Shown in pieces: positions 63,921-64,000 of a stretch of 64,000 nt of DNA. Location: positions 13,043,383-13,107,382 of the forward strand of contig NW_004624747.1 of assembly GCF_000247695.1 (NCBI RefSeq), in the 5' to 3' direction. The notes under the pieces are model-generated. The model was not told the DNA's origin, did no database searches, and saw only the letters and a list, made by a program, of their open reading frames with translations. Numbering within the stretch: the stretch's first letter is position 1; each line of letters opens with the position of its first letter. Source of the stretch: Heterocephalus glaber. Taxonomy: Eukaryota > Chordata > Mammalia > Rodentia > Bathyergidae. The position numbers and the translations under genes are program-made.

Positions 63921-64000
63921 GGCCAGGGATTTATTTAGCTCAGTGGTTCTGCTGCCTGCCTTGCAAGCTCAAGGTTCTGAGTTTGACCCAAAAAATTAAA
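63921..64000 (+). repeat. ID-type SINE at window end
   Basis: GATTTATTTAGCTCAG carries a 4-base duplication before the A box. Confidence 0.88.

Larger units (their letters stand above)
62661..64000 (-). other. RNF10: RNF10 intron continuing past the window
   Basis: No further RNF10 exon was recognised. The stretch holds a degenerate B1, a MER5-like fragment and a terminal ID SINE; 62661-63230 otherwise looks single-copy. Confidence 0.6.

Noticed and set aside
62..64000. tRNA genes suggested by A and B boxes
   Set aside because: All are ID SINEs with A-tails and target duplications; none folds into a full tRNA with an acceptor stem.

Overview
This is a window of mammalian nuclear DNA, from a rodent judging by its repeats. 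It is dense in short tRNA-derived SINEs of the ID type (A box TAGCTCAGTGG, B box GAGTTCGATCC, A-tail) and in B1-type 7SL-derived SINEs, with older B1+ID composites, MIR, L2, L1, MaLR LTRs and DNA-transposon relics. The ID elements differ from the mouse/rat type: GTGGTTCTGCCGCCTGCC replaces GTGGTAGAGCGCTTGCC, and most copies end in GGTACC before the A-tail. The species cannot be fixed from the sequence; a non-murid rodent, possibly Castorimorpha, is a guess.

Three genes are recognisable, and their order matches the human 12q24.31 block CABP1 - POP5 - RNF10 (read in reverse). (1) Positions 1-6783, minus strand: the long first exon of CABP1 (caldendrin isoform) with part of its first intron, inside a CpG island of about 5.8-7.06 kb. 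(2) Positions 45616-47644, plus strand: complete POP5, the RNase P/MRP subunit, in five coding exons encoding 168 residues. (3) Positions about 50.7-62.66 kb, minus strand: the last ten coding exons of RNF10, encoding 433 residues to the stop. Its RING domain and start lie beyond 64 kb. POP5 and RNF10 converge tail to tail.

Between the CABP1 promoter and POP5 lie about 38.5 kb with no recognisable gene. Most of it is retroelements: L1 fragments at 24.6-26.4, 26.5-29.5, 33.5-36.5 and 42.5-44.2 kb, two antisense MLT1-like LTRs at 35.07 and 39.56 kb, and a mariner relic at 23.8 kb. It also holds two truncated U2 snRNA pseudogenes at 34.66 and 34.86 kb, a small hAT-like MITE at 37.55 kb, and an 803-base assembly gap at 29564-30366. 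Possible regulatory islands are a CpG island with homeodomain motifs (41.54-41.91 kb), a near-consensus CTCF motif (42.39 kb) and a MEF2/TATA-like site (20.58 kb).

I found no new multi-gene system. The most notable items are transposon biology: the derived ID family (about 58 copies, at least three visible subfamilies), ID dimers sharing one target duplication, an ID copy next to a U2 fragment, hAT-like and pogo-like MITEs, a head-to-head mariner pair, and ID insertions next to RNF10 splice donors.
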